Notes: generated by a model from the letters alone, not told the origin. A stretch of DNA of 64,000 bases from an uncultured Pontibacter sp. (GCF_947495565.1 NZ_CANLZM010000010.1:124001-188000); one strand, 5' to 3'; positions 18,516 to 27,486 are shown, counted from the first letter of the stretch. Numbers and translations are program-made.

Positions 18516-19105
18516 TGGTGACCGAAAGTAAAAACTCAAAGCAAGCTGCCACTGCCGAGGGGCAACCTGCAGCGGCTAAGGCACAAGCTGCATCTGATAA
18601 AAGGAAAAGCTCTGCCGCAGAAGCAGCAAGCGAGCAGGTAAATTCGGAAATGGTACACCTTATTGTGTTCAGATTAGGCACTGAAGAGTATGCCATCAGA
18701 ATCGATCAGGTAAAAGAGGTTACCGTTACGCCAAATGTAACCCGTATGCCCCGAACGCCAGATTTTGTGAAAGGCGTGGCAAATATCCGCGGTGATATTA
18801 TTGCCATTATAGACCTGGAGAAGCGCTTTAACATCAGGCCAAACCCAGAGGTTGAAGGTGCGGCTACAAGTTATACGCTAGTGGTGGAAGCTGAGGAATA
18901 CAGCATTGGTGTAGATGTGAAGGAGGTGCCGCAGTCACTGAATCTTGCTTTAACTAAAATCGACAAAACTCCTTCTTTTCTGCAGGATGTGAGTGTCAAC
19001 GAGAATTTCATTGAAGGGATTGCCAAGACAGACAAAAGGCTTATTATCGTGCTGGACATGCACAAAATCCTGACGCAGGATGAGATAAACCAATTGCCAA
19101 ACTAA
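18515..19105 (+). CDS. cheW: CheW coupling protein
   Basis: The 196-residue adaptor links receptor tips to CheA. The CheW SH3-like fold begins near residue 45, with HLIVFRLGTEEYAIRIDQVKEV and VTRMPRTPDFVKGVANIRGDIIAIIDLEKRF, the standard CheW signature. It ends with NFIEGIAKTDKRLIIVLDMHKIL. The first 45 residues are an Ala/Gln/Lys-rich tail not found in most CheW proteins. The tail is similar in style to the disordered N-terminus of the receptor encoded just upstream. The start codon overlaps the receptor stop codon, so translation is coupled. Not a CheV, as no receiver domain is present. Confidence 0.95.
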   Translation: MVTESKNSKQAATAEGQPAAAKAQAASDKRKSSAAEAASEQVNSEMVHLIVFRLGTEEYAIRIDQVKEVTVTPNVTRMPRTPDFVKGVANIRGDIIAIIDLEKRFNIRPNPEVEGAATSYTLVVEAEEYSIGVDVKEVPQSLNLALTKIDKTPSFLQDVSVNENFIEGIAKTDKRLIIVLDMHKILTQDEINQLPN

Positions 19106-19133
19106 TCAAACTAGAAACTATACTTTATAAAGT

Positions 19134-19499
19134 ATGAAAAGAATATTAATTGTAGATGACTCTTTCTACATGCGCACGATGCTGAAAAATATGCTTTCGG
19201 ATGCCGGCTACGAAATTGTAGGGGAGGCTCCGAACGGGCAGACAGCATTGGAACTCGCTAAGGAAACCAAGCCTGACCTGATCACATTAGATGTTATACT
19301 TCCCGATAACACGGGGTTAGAAGTTTTAAAAGGAATCAGAGCGGAGCAGCCTGACCAGAAGGTGATTATTGTAAGTGCCGTTGGCCAGGAGGTGATCGTG
19401 AATGAGGCAATGGAAAATGGTGCCAAATCATACATTGTGAAGCCTTTTTCAGAGGAGAATGTGCTGGAGGTGGTAAGCAAAGTTCTGGCAGAAGAGTAA
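19134..19499 (+). CDS. cheY: CheY-like single-domain response regulator
   Basis: A 121-residue stand-alone receiver domain. The acidic pair is Asp8-Asp9 in ILIVDDSFYMR, the phospho-acceptor is Asp53 in LITLDVILPDN, the switch Ser lies in VIIVSAVGQ, and the invariant Lys is in YIVKPFSEE. All five functional residues are kept, so it should be phosphorylated by the CheA encoded downstream. No output domain and no flagellar switch genes are nearby, so its target could be gliding, type IV pilus or another machinery. It sits 28 bp after cheW in the operon. Confidence 0.94.
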   Translation: MKRILIVDDSFYMRTMLKNMLSDAGYEIVGEAPNGQTALELAKETKPDLITLDVILPDNTGLEVLKGIRAEQPDQKVIIVSAVGQEVIVNEAMENGAKSYIVKPFSEENVLEVVSKVLAEE

Positions 19500-19565
19500 A
19501 TCAGGTAAAAACTAAGTTGGGCGAGGAGTGCTTCAAAGTTTATAGAAGTGGAGGAGAACGGTAAA

Positions 19566-20687
19566 ATGTTGCGTGTGCTGATTGCTGACGGCTCCAGTTA
19601 CTCAAGAATAGTTTTACAAGACATTATTGGTACAGCGGCTGGTGTGCATATTACTGGGCTGGCCAGTGATGTTAATGAACTACTCGAAAAGCTGAAGATA
19701 GCAAAGGCGGACCTTGTTGTGCTGGACCATGATTTGCCAGAGAACAAGGATCTGCTGGCTCTGAAAAGGATTTTTAGCGAAGCGCCTGTACCTGTTTTAT
19801 TGCTCTTGCAGCAGCAGGAGCTAAACCTGGAGTTACTGAAACAGGCTGTTGAGCTGGGAGTTTACGGTGTTGTGCTGAAGCCCGGCAGAAGCCGGTTTTA
19901 TACCAGCTACCGAAGTATAGCCCAGGATGTACTGCAGAAAGTAATGGCTGTGCGCAGCTCAAATTTAAATGATCCGCAGTTACGCTATGATGCCATGCAT
20001 CAGGAGGTGGCGCTTCTGCGGGATACTCCTGATCCAGATACAAGTATGGATAGTGCCAATACTGTTGTAATTATTGGCGCATCAACAGGGGGGACAAAGG
20101 CTGTCGAAAGTATCATTAGGCAACTATCCCCTAACCTGAATGCAACTGTGTTGGTAGCGCTGCACCTGCCCCACAATTTTACCAGGGCATATGCTGAAAG
20201 ATTACAAACGCAGACATCGCTAAGAGTTGTAGAAGGCCGGAAAGGACTTAAGCTGAAGCCGAGAAAGGTGATTGTAGCACCAGGAGGCAAAAACATGGTG
20301 GTGCAGTCTGTGATGGGCAATAAGAAAAACTTGACAATTGATTTTACAGAAGAAGTACCTGTTTTATTTGATCAACCATCCATAGACTTGCTGATGAAGT
20401 CTGTGGCGCAAAGCGCTGTAAAGCAGGTGGTGGGCGTAATATTAACGGGTATGGGAAAGGATGGCACTGCTGGTGCCGCCTTTATTAAAGCGCGTGGAGG
20501 CATTGTGGTAGCACAGGATGAGGAAACCTCAGCCATTTTCGGAATGGCAAAATCCGCCATTGACAGCGGGTATATAAACAAGGTGCTCCCTTTGCATGAA
20601 ATTGCAGACTTCCTGAACAAGTATGTTGCAGGGCAGCAGGTCAGTACAACTGACAGTAACTATGAAATCGAGAGAACAGGAGTATAA
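19566..20687 (+). CDS. cheB: CheB-type protein-glutamate methylesterase with a degenerate receiver
   Basis: The 373-residue protein has an N-terminal receiver domain (1-125) and a C-terminal CheB methylesterase domain (about 165-355). The esterase triad is complete: Ser173 in IIGASTGGTK, His200 in ALHLPHNF, and Asp299 in GMGKDGTAG. It would remove methyl groups from receptor glutamates or deamidate glutamines. The receiver keeps the acceptor Asp54 and a Lys in VVLKP. However, one of the two metal-binding acids is Gly (ADGSS at residues 7-11), and the switch Ser/Thr after strand 4 is replaced in VLLLLQQQ. I prefer the ATG at 19566; a GTG at 19548 is in frame. It overlaps cheA by 26 bp. No cheR is present in the window. 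Confidence 0.92.
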   Translation: MLRVLIADGSSYSRIVLQDIIGTAAGVHITGLASDVNELLEKLKIAKADLVVLDHDLPENKDLLALKRIFSEAPVPVLLLLQQQELNLELLKQAVELGVYGVVLKPGRSRFYTSYRSIAQDVLQKVMAVRSSNLNDPQLRYDAMHQEVALLRDTPDPDTSMDSANTVVIIGASTGGTKAVESIIRQLSPNLNATVLVALHLPHNFTRAYAERLQTQTSLRVVEGRKGLKLKPRKVIVAPGGKNMVVQSVMGNKKNLTIDFTEEVPVLFDQPSIDLLMKSVAQSAVKQVVGVILTGMGKDGTAGAAFIKARGGIVVAQDEETSAIFGMAKSAIDSGYINKVLPLHEIADFLNKYVAGQQVSTTDSNYEIERTGV

Positions 20688-22302
20688 AGAAATATTTATA
20701 GCCGAGGCCCTAGAGTATTTTGACGCTCTAAACAGGCATATCAGCACCCTAGAAAAAGAGCCGGACAGCGACAAAACGCTTGCCGAGATCTTTCGTTTGC
20801 TGCATAACCTGAAAGCTAACTCAAAGGCTATAGGTTACTTACAGATCTCGGACGTTTCGCACAAGTTGGAGACTGCTTTCAGCCTTATCCGCAACAAAGA
20901 GCTTGTGTTTAGTGATGAGGTAGTGAAGGTGCTTTTTGATGGCATCGACCTATTAGGCGAGTTGATTCACAACATTGACAATGCAAACTACGGGGAGCCT
21001 GATCCGGTGCTGCTGCGCAACCTCGATATTATAGTGGAGAACCTCTCCGATAGCACTATTGAACTAACGAAGGTTCAGAAGTATAACACTTCTAAAAAAC
21101 TGTCGCTATCGGAGCTCATCTATATCCAGATCAAAAAGCTGGACCACATGATGAACCTGGTTGGTGAGTTGATGATTGACCGCGACCGCATTCTGTCTAT
21201 CAGCCGCGAACTCAATAACGATGAACTTAAGAGCGTAAGCTCTCACCTGTACCGCATAACCGAAGACTTGCAGTACAGTGTTATGGATGCCCGGCTTGTA
21301 AACATTGGGTCTTTGTTTAACAAGTTTCCACGCATCGTGCGTGACATTGCCTCTGCCGAAGGCAAAGAAGTAAACCTGAAACTAGATGGGCACGACATCC
21401 AGATAGACAGAAATATACTTCAGATTATGGCAGACTCGCTGCTGCACCTGGTGCGAAATGCTATTACGCATGGCCTGGAGCAGCCGGAGGAGCGGGAATC
21501 TAATGGGAAAAATACAGCCGGCATTCTGAGGCTGGTCGCCCAAAGTGATCGCGACAACGTGCTGATAAAGCTTGAGGATGACGGAAGAGGCATAGACCTG
21601 AGACAGGTAAAGCGCACCGCTGTAGAAAAACAGCTTATTTCTGCGGAAGCTGCAAATGGGATGGGCGACGATGAAGCTCTGTCTTTATTGTTTGAGCCCG
21701 GTTTTTCTACTGCAAAGGAAATAACGGAGTTCTCTGGCCGTGGCGTTGGGCTGGATGTGGTGAAAAATGCTATAGACTCGATAGGCGGCCGTATAAACAT
21801 AAGCTCCGAAAAAGGAAAAGGAACGACTTTCTCGCTGCAGCTGCCATCTTCTATTGCTGTTAAAGGCGCTTTGTTATTTGAGGTAGACAGCATCTATTTT
21901 GCTATACCGCTCATACACACAGATCAGGTGGTGTCGCTGGATAAGGACGAACTGCATGAGGTAGGTGGCGTGCTGATTGCGAATTTAAAAGGAGAGACCG
22001 TAACGGTAGTATACCTGAACGAGCTCTTGAACGCCCCAGAGGCAAGTATGAATCTCGGAGACAAAAGCCGGCTGAACGGTGCGGTACAGAATATAATAAT
22101 TGTATCTTACAACAACAGGAAGCTCGGTCTTATTGTAGACAAACTGTACAGGCAGCAGGATATTGTAGTGAAGGCACTCAGTAAACCGCTGGATAAAATT
22201 GATATTTATGGAGGCGTTACGCTTTTAGGCACCGGAAAAGTATGTTTGGTATTGGATGTGCCGGCGATCACACGCTACTTTATAACCAAAAAGCAGGCTT
22301 GA
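20662..22302 (+). CDS. cheA: CheA histidine kinase without a P2 domain
   Basis: The 546-residue kinase has a P1 phosphotransfer domain with phospho-accepting His48 (FRLLHNLKAN). It is followed by a short linker, the P3 dimerisation helices (SELIYIQIKKLDHMMNLVGE), the P4 ATPase (N box HLVRNAITHGLEQP, G1 DDGRGIDL, G2 FSGRGVGLDVVKNAI) and the P5 CheW-like domain at the C-terminus. The region between P1 and P3 is only about 60 residues, so the CheY/CheB-docking P2 domain is missing; transfer to CheY must be direct from P1. I use the ATG at 20662, where P1 homology begins, rather than the upstream TTG at 20623. The gene overlaps cheB by 26 bp and precedes cheC by 4 bp. Confidence 0.95.
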   Translation: MKSREQEYKEIFIAEALEYFDALNRHISTLEKEPDSDKTLAEIFRLLHNLKANSKAIGYLQISDVSHKLETAFSLIRNKELVFSDEVVKVLFDGIDLLGELIHNIDNANYGEPDPVLLRNLDIIVENLSDSTIELTKVQKYNTSKKLSLSELIYIQIKKLDHMMNLVGELMIDRDRILSISRELNNDELKSVSSHLYRITEDLQYSVMDARLVNIGSLFNKFPRIVRDIASAEGKEVNLKLDGHDIQIDRNILQIMADSLLHLVRNAITHGLEQPEERESNGKNTAGILRLVAQSDRDNVLIKLEDDGRGIDLRQVKRTAVEKQLISAEAANGMGDDEALSLLFEPGFSTAKEITEFSGRGVGLDVVKNAIDSIGGRINISSEKGKGTTFSLQLPSSIAVKGALLFEVDSIYFAIPLIHTDQVVSLDKDELHEVGGVLIANLKGETVTVVYLNELLNAPEASMNLGDKSRLNGAVQNIIIVSYNNRKLGLIVDKLYRQQDIVVKALSKPLDKIDIYGGVTLLGTGKVCLVLDVPAITRYFITKKQA

Positions 22303-22306
22303 AGCG

Positions 22307-22984
22307 ATGGGTAAGTCAACTATAAATGAGACAACTATGATGATGGAGGCTGAAATATCAGAGTTAGAAAGAGATATTATAAAAGAGATACTCAACATCG
22401 GCTTAGCAAGGGCCGCTGACTCTTTTGCTGCCATTGCCAAGGACAGGGTGCTCTTGAAAGTGCCAGATATTAAACTGATAGAGGTGAAGGAACTCCTGAA
22501 CCTAGTATCAAAGTATGAGGATACGCATGTCATCATCCAATCAGACATTAAAGGCGACTTCAACGGAGCCACCCTTATGCTCTTCTCTGATGATCATATC
22601 GTTCGGCTGTCAGAAGTATGCCTTGCCTTGCTGGATGTGCAGAAGGGGGAGCTGTCGGTTATGCAGGAGTCGCTGCTTCTGGAGATCAGCAACATCATTA
22701 CTGGAGCATTAGTAACCCAGATGGCAAACATCCTTAAAGCCAATATCTACGGGTCGCCTCCTAAAGCGCCTAAAGGCCACATCGCCGATTCTCTGAAAGA
22801 TATCCTGGTGCAGCACCCTTTGTTTCAGCCGCTTGTGTTTACCGTAATTACCCAGTTTACGCACAACTCCAGGAGCGTAGAGCTGCCTCTGCTGCTTTTC
22901 TTCGATTCTAAAACTTTTATTCGCATCATCGAGATTATCCGTACGTTTGACCTCGGTAAAAACAACTTTCGGAATATCGACTGA
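22307..22984 (+). CDS. cheC: CheC-type CheY-P phosphatase
   Basis: The 225-residue protein carries both copies of the CheC active-site signature, (D/S)-x3-E-x2-N-x22-P. The first is Asp23, Glu27, Asn30 and Pro53; the second is Ser122, Glu126, Asn129 and Pro152. Both are intact, so it should hydrolyse the phosphate on CheY at two sites. CheC usually works with CheD, which is not seen here. It is the last gene of the che operon, 4 bp after cheA. The C-terminal 60 residues (HPLFQPLVFTVITQF onward) go beyond the two CheC repeats. It could act as the main phosphate sink of this pathway, since neither CheZ nor a second CheY is encoded nearby. Confidence 0.9.
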   Translation: MGKSTINETTMMMEAEISELERDIIKEILNIGLARAADSFAAIAKDRVLLKVPDIKLIEVKELLNLVSKYEDTHVIIQSDIKGDFNGATLMLFSDDHIVRLSEVCLALLDVQKGELSVMQESLLLEISNIITGALVTQMANILKANIYGSPPKAPKGHIADSLKDILVQHPLFQPLVFTVITQFTHNSRSVELPLLLFFDSKTFIRIIEIIRTFDLGKNNFRNID

Positions 22985-23085
22985 GTTAGCTGGCAGTAGT
23001 ATAGCTTAATTAAGAACTAGGGTTTATTTGCTAAATAACCCATAAAGCGCAGCCGCTACATACATTATATAGATATACTGCATAC

Positions 23086-23892
23086 ATGCCTAAGCTAAAA
23101 CTCAGTAAGTATGAAATTTTTGGGTATATACTGATCATAACCGGAGCGGTTGTGCTGGTGTGGGGCACGATAAAGTTCAACCTTACCGAGGAGCTGTACC
23201 TGGACCCAGCCGATAGAGAAGGTGTTTTCGGGCAATACGGAGAGTTTATTGGCGGTATTGTCGGTTCTCTTTGGGCATTAGCGGGCGTTTTCCTTTTCTT
23301 CGCCACACTTACCTATCAAAAGCGGGAGTTTGAGTTGCAGCGTTTTGAACTGCACAAAACGCAGAAGATCTTTCAGCAGCAGAACTTCTCGACGTTATAC
23401 ATCAGCTTCATTCAAAAGCACAACGATATCATAGACTCGCTTGTGGCTTATGACATAAACCAGAGCGACTGGCGGGGAACCAACTTCTTCGTCTTCTTTC
23501 AGGAAAAAGTACTCACCTCATTTGTACAGAAGGTAAGGAGCCTGGAGCCGGCAGACAAATCCGAAAGTGCGCTGCAGCATATCTTCAAAGACTATTTCAC
23601 CTACCATTTCACCTTCTATCAAAACTCCCTTAACCCATACCTTAAAAACCTGAGCGTGCTCTTTAAGCTGATACAGCGGTACAGGGCAGAAACACAGGAC
23701 CAGGGCGAATATTACAGCTTTATAACCAAAGCCAACTTTACGCAGTCCGAGCTATTTCTGATTTACCACGTTGCCCAATTTAACCTTCTCAAAGAGTTTA
23801 ACGCCTTTGATAATGTCTTTGATGTATTTGAAGACATGAACGAGTCGTATAAAGCAGAATTTATAATAGGGCAGGAGCTGCAGGGGAAATAA
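23086..23892 (+). CDS. putAbiC-like membrane protein, possible phage abortive infection protein
   Basis: The 268-residue protein has two N-terminal membrane helices (about residues 10-30 and 52-74), then a coiled-coil-like helix rich in Glu, Gln and Phe (TYQKREFELQRFELHKTQKIFQQQ) and a helical cytoplasmic part with FSTLYISFIQKHNDII and YFTYHFTFYQNSLNPYLKNL. This layout and motif order match the putative phage abortive infection family (putAbiC). Proteins of this kind are single-gene phage-resistance candidates whose mechanism is poorly known. It lies 100 bp after cheC on the same strand but looks unrelated to chemosensing. The family call is from memory of the pattern and needs a profile search. 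Confidence 0.65.
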   Translation: MPKLKLSKYEIFGYILIITGAVVLVWGTIKFNLTEELYLDPADREGVFGQYGEFIGGIVGSLWALAGVFLFFATLTYQKREFELQRFELHKTQKIFQQQNFSTLYISFIQKHNDIIDSLVAYDINQSDWRGTNFFVFFQEKVLTSFVQKVRSLEPADKSESALQHIFKDYFTYHFTFYQNSLNPYLKNLSVLFKLIQRYRAETQDQGEYYSFITKANFTQSELFLIYHVAQFNLLKEFNAFDNVFDVFEDMNESYKAEFIIGQELQGK

Positions 23893-24055
23893 GCTGAATA
23901 AGCATTTTAAGAGGAATAAAGGCAAATACCTTGAAATTATTAACCCATTGAAGCACAATGAAGTATAACATGGAGGCCTTGTTATACTTTTGATAATAAA
24001 GGTAGATTTCGTTTTTTTGCTTTCATATTGAATTTTTAACTTTCTATACCCATTG

Positions 24056-25387
24056 ATGAACGCTTTAGGCAGACACATTTTAGTTGAATTTTACGATTGC
24101 TCTCCAGAGCTGATGAACGATGTAGTTCATATCGAAAACAGCATGGTAGCCGCTGCCGAAACAGCCGGTGCCACAGTCATCAACAGTACATTTCACCACT
24201 TCTCGCCATACGGTGTTTCCGGCGTGGTAGTAATTCAGGAAAGTCACCTGGCTATTCATACTTGGCCTGAATACGGTTATGCCGCTGTGGACCTTTTTAC
24301 CTGTGGCGATTCTGTTGATCCGTGGGTATCTTACAATTACCTGAAAGAAGCTTTCGAGGCAGGCCATGGTTCTTCTATGGAGCTGCGCCGCGGCCAGCTG
24401 AGCTTGCTGAAGCGCAACGATTTCAACCTGGAGTCGCTACGCGATGTTTCAGCAAAACCACAGGAGGAGGTAGGCACCATCACCCGCGATGTGTGGTTTA
24501 CGGAGCGCGATGAGAACATTGCACTATCCCTAAAGCACTCTGGCAATCAGCTTTACAAAAAGGAATCCGACTATCAGCGCGTGGAAGTGTTTGAAACACT
24601 GGCTTACGGCAACATGCTGACACTGGACGGAATGGTAATGTGCACACAGAAAGATGAGTATGTGTACCACGAAATGATTACGCATGTGCCAATGTTCAGC
24701 CATACCAAAGCGAAGCGCGCGCTGGTAATTGGTGGAGGCGACGGAGGTACTGTGCGTGAGTTATTGCGCCATGAGCAACTGGAGGAGGTAACGCTGGTTG
24801 AAATAGATGAGCTGGTGATTGAGGCTTGTAAACTGCACTTGCCGGAAACTGCGGTAGCGTTTGATAACCCTCGCCTAAACCTGCTGGTGGAAGATGGCAT
24901 CAAGTACATTAACGAGTGCGAAGACGGCCGTTACGATCTGATCATCGTGGATTCGGCAGATCCGGTTGGACCGGGTGAAGGCTTGTTCACGGCTGAGTTC
25001 TACAGCCAGGTGCATCGTTGCCTGACACCGGACGGTGTGATGATCACGCAGTCTGAGTCGCCGCGCTTTAACAGTGCCGTTTTCGTAGAAATTTACGATA
25101 CGTACAAGCAGATCTTTGGCGAGAACAAAGTGCATTGCTACTTGGCTGCTATCCCTACTTACCCTACTGGCACCTGGAGCTTCTCGTACTCATCCAAAGG
25201 CAACTCAACACCGCTTCAGTTCGATCGCGAGGCTGCTGCAAGATTCTCTAAAGAGCAGGGGCTTAAGTATTACAACGAAGAAATTCATACGGCTGCTTTT
25301 GCTTTGCCTAATTTTGTGAAGGAGCTGCTAAGCAGTGGATCTCAGAAAGCAATTGAAGCATACTCAGCTGAACCAACAGATGAATAG
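24056..25387 (+). CDS. Fused S-adenosylmethionine decarboxylase - spermidine synthase
   Basis: A 443-residue two-domain enzyme. Residues 1 to about 120 are a pyruvoyl-dependent AdoMet decarboxylase of the SpeH class. The self-cleavage site is Glu62-Ser63 in [18 protein letters not shown], with the processing residues Ser and His in [10 protein letters not shown] and the active-site Cys in LFTCGD. Residues from about 145 on are an aminopropyltransferase: [25 protein letters not shown], the catalytic-loop [12 protein letters not shown] and [11 protein letters not shown]. Decarboxylated SAM made by the first half can be used by the second to turn putrescine into spermidine. I start at the ATG at 24056, since the TTG at 24053 adds only one residue and the ATG puts the pyruvoyl Ser at position 63. 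Overlaps the agmatinase gene by 8 bp. Confidence 0.95.
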   Translation: MNALGRHILVEFYDCSPELMNDVVHIENSMVAAAETAGATVINSTFHHFSPYGVSGVVVIQESHLAIHTWPEYGYAAVDLFTCGDSVDPWVSYNYLKEAFEAGHGSSMELRRGQLSLLKRNDFNLESLRDVSAKPQEEVGTITRDVWFTERDENIALSLKHSGNQLYKKESDYQRVEVFETLAYGNMLTLDGMVMCTQKDEYVYHEMITHVPMFSHTKAKRALVIGGGDGGTVRELLRHEQLEEVTLVEIDELVIEACKLHLPETAVAFDNPRLNLLVEDGIKYINECEDGRYDLIIVDSADPVGPGEGLFTAEFYSQVHRCLTPDGVMITQSESPRFNSAVFVEIYDTYKQIFGENKVHCYLAAIPTYPTGTWSFSYSSKGNSTPLQFDREAAARFSKEQGLKYYNEEIHTAAFALPNFVKELLSSGSQKAIEAYSAEPTDE

Positions 25388-26450
25388 TAAAGAACAGAAA
25401 ATCCAGAACTTCGATCCGAACGGTGTTGGTGATATCAGTGGTGGCCTGTTTGGTCTGCCTTTCACCGTAGAGGAATCGGAAGTGGTTATTATACCAATGC
25501 CTTGGGAGGTAACAGTGTCTTACAGCGCTGGTACGGCCAATGGCCCGCAATCCATAAAAGATGCTTCTCCTCAGCTCGATTTGTTTGAGCCAAGTATAAA
25601 AGATGCCTGGAAATTAGGTATCGCGATGGAGGAAATTTCTGAAGAGTGGGTAGCCACCAGCAATGCACTTCGAGATAAAGCAGAGGCTTATATTAATTGG
25701 CTGGAGGCCGGAAGCCCTGAGGTTGGTAAAACTGAGTTTGAAAACCTGCCTGCCGAGGTAACAGCCAAAGGCGAGGAGCTACTGCAGTGGTTGAAGCAAA
25801 GAGCACTAAAGCACCTGGAGCAGGGTAAACTGGTTGGCGTATTAGGCGGCGACCACAGTACGCCGCTCGGGCTGATGCATGCGCTGGCAGAAAAGCATGA
25901 GGAGTATGGCATACTTCAAGTTGATGCACACGCAGATTTGCGCGATGCTTACGAAGGATTTGAGTATTCTCATGCCTCCATTATGTTTAACGCCTTAAAG
26001 CTGCCGCAGGTAAAAAAGCTGGTGCAGGTAGGTATCCGCGATATTTGCCAGGCAGAAGCCGAGTTGGCTGAGCAATCTAACGGGCGTGTTACTATTTTCT
26101 ACGATGCCATACTGAAGGAAAATATGTATGGTGGCGACAGTTGGAAAAAAGAGTGCAAGAAGATTATCGCTCAGTTGCCTCAAAAAGTCTATATCAGCTT
26201 TGATATAGACGGCCTGGACCCAAAACTTTGCCCAGCCACCGGTACACCGGTACCAGGCGGGTTAGAGTTTGAACAGGCTGTATACCTGATTAAGCAACTG
26301 GTAAAGTCAGGCCGAGAAATCATTGGCTTTGATCTGTGCGAAGTGGCCCCGGGCGATAGCGAGTGGAACGGCAACGTTGGTGCCCGCATGCTGATGAAGC
26401 TGTGTAACTGGATGGCTGTATCTCAAAAAAGGTTAGAGGCTCAGTTTTAA
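25380..26450 (+). CDS. speB: Agmatinase-type ureohydrolase
   Basis: The 356-residue protein belongs to the arginase/agmatinase family. All metal-ligand motifs are present: [18 protein letters not shown] and SFDIDGLDP. It hydrolyses agmatine to putrescine and urea with two Mn ions. Between residues about 75 and 130 it has an insertion, including [20 protein letters not shown], as in other Bacteroidota copies. The ATG at 25380 lies inside the last codons of the spermidine synthase fusion (8-bp overlap), so translation is coupled. The putrescine it makes is the substrate of the fused enzyme. Agmatine itself must come from an arginine decarboxylase outside the window. Guanidinobutyrase or another guanidino substrate is possible, but the partner gene favours agmatine. 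Confidence 0.92.
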   Translation: MNSKEQKIQNFDPNGVGDISGGLFGLPFTVEESEVVIIPMPWEVTVSYSAGTANGPQSIKDASPQLDLFEPSIKDAWKLGIAMEEISEEWVATSNALRDKAEAYINWLEAGSPEVGKTEFENLPAEVTAKGEELLQWLKQRALKHLEQGKLVGVLGGDHSTPLGLMHALAEKHEEYGILQVDAHADLRDAYEGFEYSHASIMFNALKLPQVKKLVQVGIRDICQAEAELAEQSNGRVTIFYDAILKENMYGGDSWKKECKKIIAQLPQKVYISFDIDGLDPKLCPATGTPVPGGLEFEQAVYLIKQLVKSGREIIGFDLCEVAPGDSEWNGNVGARMLMKLCNWMAVSQKRLEAQF

Positions 26451-26473
26451 CAAGCCTCATCTCCTATACTTTT

Positions 26474-26508
26474 AAAAAGCCTGCGGCACCTGCCGCAGGC
26501 TTTTTTTA
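26474..26508 (+). terminator. Terminator of the polyamine operon
   Basis: Stem AAAAAGCCTGCGGCA / TGCCGCAGGCTTTTT with a CC loop, followed by a T tract. It lies just after the agmatinase stop codon. Confidence 0.92.
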
Positions 26509-26741
26509 TACTTGGCTGTTGTGCCAATTTCATACGAGAAGTGGGCATAGCTTCTTTTTCTAATCAAGCATTAACTCTTCTAATTGGAGCGGGGCCGTTT
26601 CATGCAACATCTTTGATGATAACATACTCAGATATACAGAAGCTACTTGCTATCGGTGTTATGGCTAACCTATCTTTATACTATAGGTGCCGTATACATA
26701 GCCACGTTTAAATAATTTGTAAAAGCTATATTTAGTATATC

Positions 26742-27074
26742 ATGGGATTTGTTGTAAGATTGTTAATAGTTGGAGCCGCAGCGCTTCTTTCATCATACTT
26801 GCTGCCGGGGGTGCACATTTCCGGTTTCGTGGCCGCAATCATACTTGCATTAGTATTAGCACTATTAAATGCTGTTGTAAAACCGCTTCTGATACTGCTG
26901 ACTATACCTGTCACTATCCTGACGCTAGGTCTGTTTTTGCTCGTCATTAACGCCGTGATCATACTTTTGGCAGGCGCCATTGTCCCCGGTTTTGCGGTAG
27001 ATGGCTTTATATGGGCGCTGCTTTTCAGTTTGCTGCTGTCCATTATCACAGCCATACTTGATATGATTTTCTAA
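26742..27074 (+). CDS. Small membrane protein of the YvlD / phage-holin-4-superfamily type
   Basis: The 110-residue product is almost wholly hydrophobic, with four predicted membrane helices (about residues 5-22, 27-52, 54-82 and 88-110). It has the conserved ALLNAVVKPLLILLTIPVTILTLGLF pattern of the family annotated as phage holin family 4 / YvlD; the core PVTILTLGLF is diagnostic. Despite the holin name these are ordinary chromosomal membrane proteins, and no lysis genes or phage genes are nearby. The function is unknown. It is a single gene, ending before a hairpin shared with the convergent copper-protein gene. Confidence 0.85.
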   Translation: MGFVVRLLIVGAAALLSSYLLPGVHISGFVAAIILALVLALLNAVVKPLLILLTIPVTILTLGLFLLVINAVIILLAGAIVPGFAVDGFIWALLFSLLLSIITAILDMIF

Positions 27075-27095
27075 AAGTATAAAGTATAGATAAAC

Positions 27096-27132
27096 GCAAA
27101 GAGGCGGACCTAAAACTGGCCCGCCTCTTCGC
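27096..27132. terminator. Hairpin between converging genes
   Basis: Inverted repeat GCAAAGAGGCGG (27096-27107) with CCGCCTCTTCGC (27121-27132), one mismatch, 13-nt loop. It lies between the ends of the YvlD-like gene and the Cys-rich gene and can serve both. Confidence 0.7.
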
Positions 27133-27150
27133 ATTGAAAGCAATGTATTG

Positions 27151-27486
27151 TTATTTATTCTGCATCCAGTTTTCGCAAGCTTCTGCGCATTCGCGGCAGG
27201 CATCTGCACATTTCTGACAGTGGTCCATTTCATGTTTACGGCACTCCTCCTCACATATGCGGCAAATCTCAATACATTCTTTCATCACGTGCTTGGCATG
27301 CGGAGAGTTACGCGCCACAAATTGTGCCGTAAGCAGGCAAATGTCGGCACAGTCGCGGTCTATCATGATGCATCTGACCATCTTTTTTACGTCATCCTCC
27401 TGCAAACATAAAGTAGCGCAAGTCTCACAGGCTGTCATGCACTTTATCAGTACATGCTCCAGGTTGTTTGTTATCTCTGATTTCAT
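27151..27486 (-). CDS. Cys-rich four-helix copper-binding protein (Csp/DUF326-like)
   Basis: The 110-residue protein has 16 cysteines spaced along helices: Cys16, 20, 23, 27, 39, 46 and 50, then four in KECIEICRICEEEC and five in HCQKCADACRECAEAC. This is the pattern of the four-helix-bundle copper storage proteins (Csp), which line the core of the bundle with Cys and store many Cu(I) ions. There is no Tat or Sec signal, so it should be a cytosolic Csp3-like form. Conserved His and Met residues near the bundle mouth (HAKHVM, HEMDHC) fit. An older label for this family is ferredoxin-like DUF326, but no iron-sulfur spacing is seen. Single gene. Confidence 0.88.
   Translation of the reverse strand: MKSEITNNLEHVLIKCMTACETCATLCLQEDDVKKMVRCIMIDRDCADICLLTAQFVARNSPHAKHVMKECIEICRICEEECRKHEMDHCQKCADACRECAEACENWMQNK

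Noticed and set aside
26742-27074. Holin of a prophage
   Set aside because: The family name is misleading; no lysin, integrase or structural phage gene is nearby.
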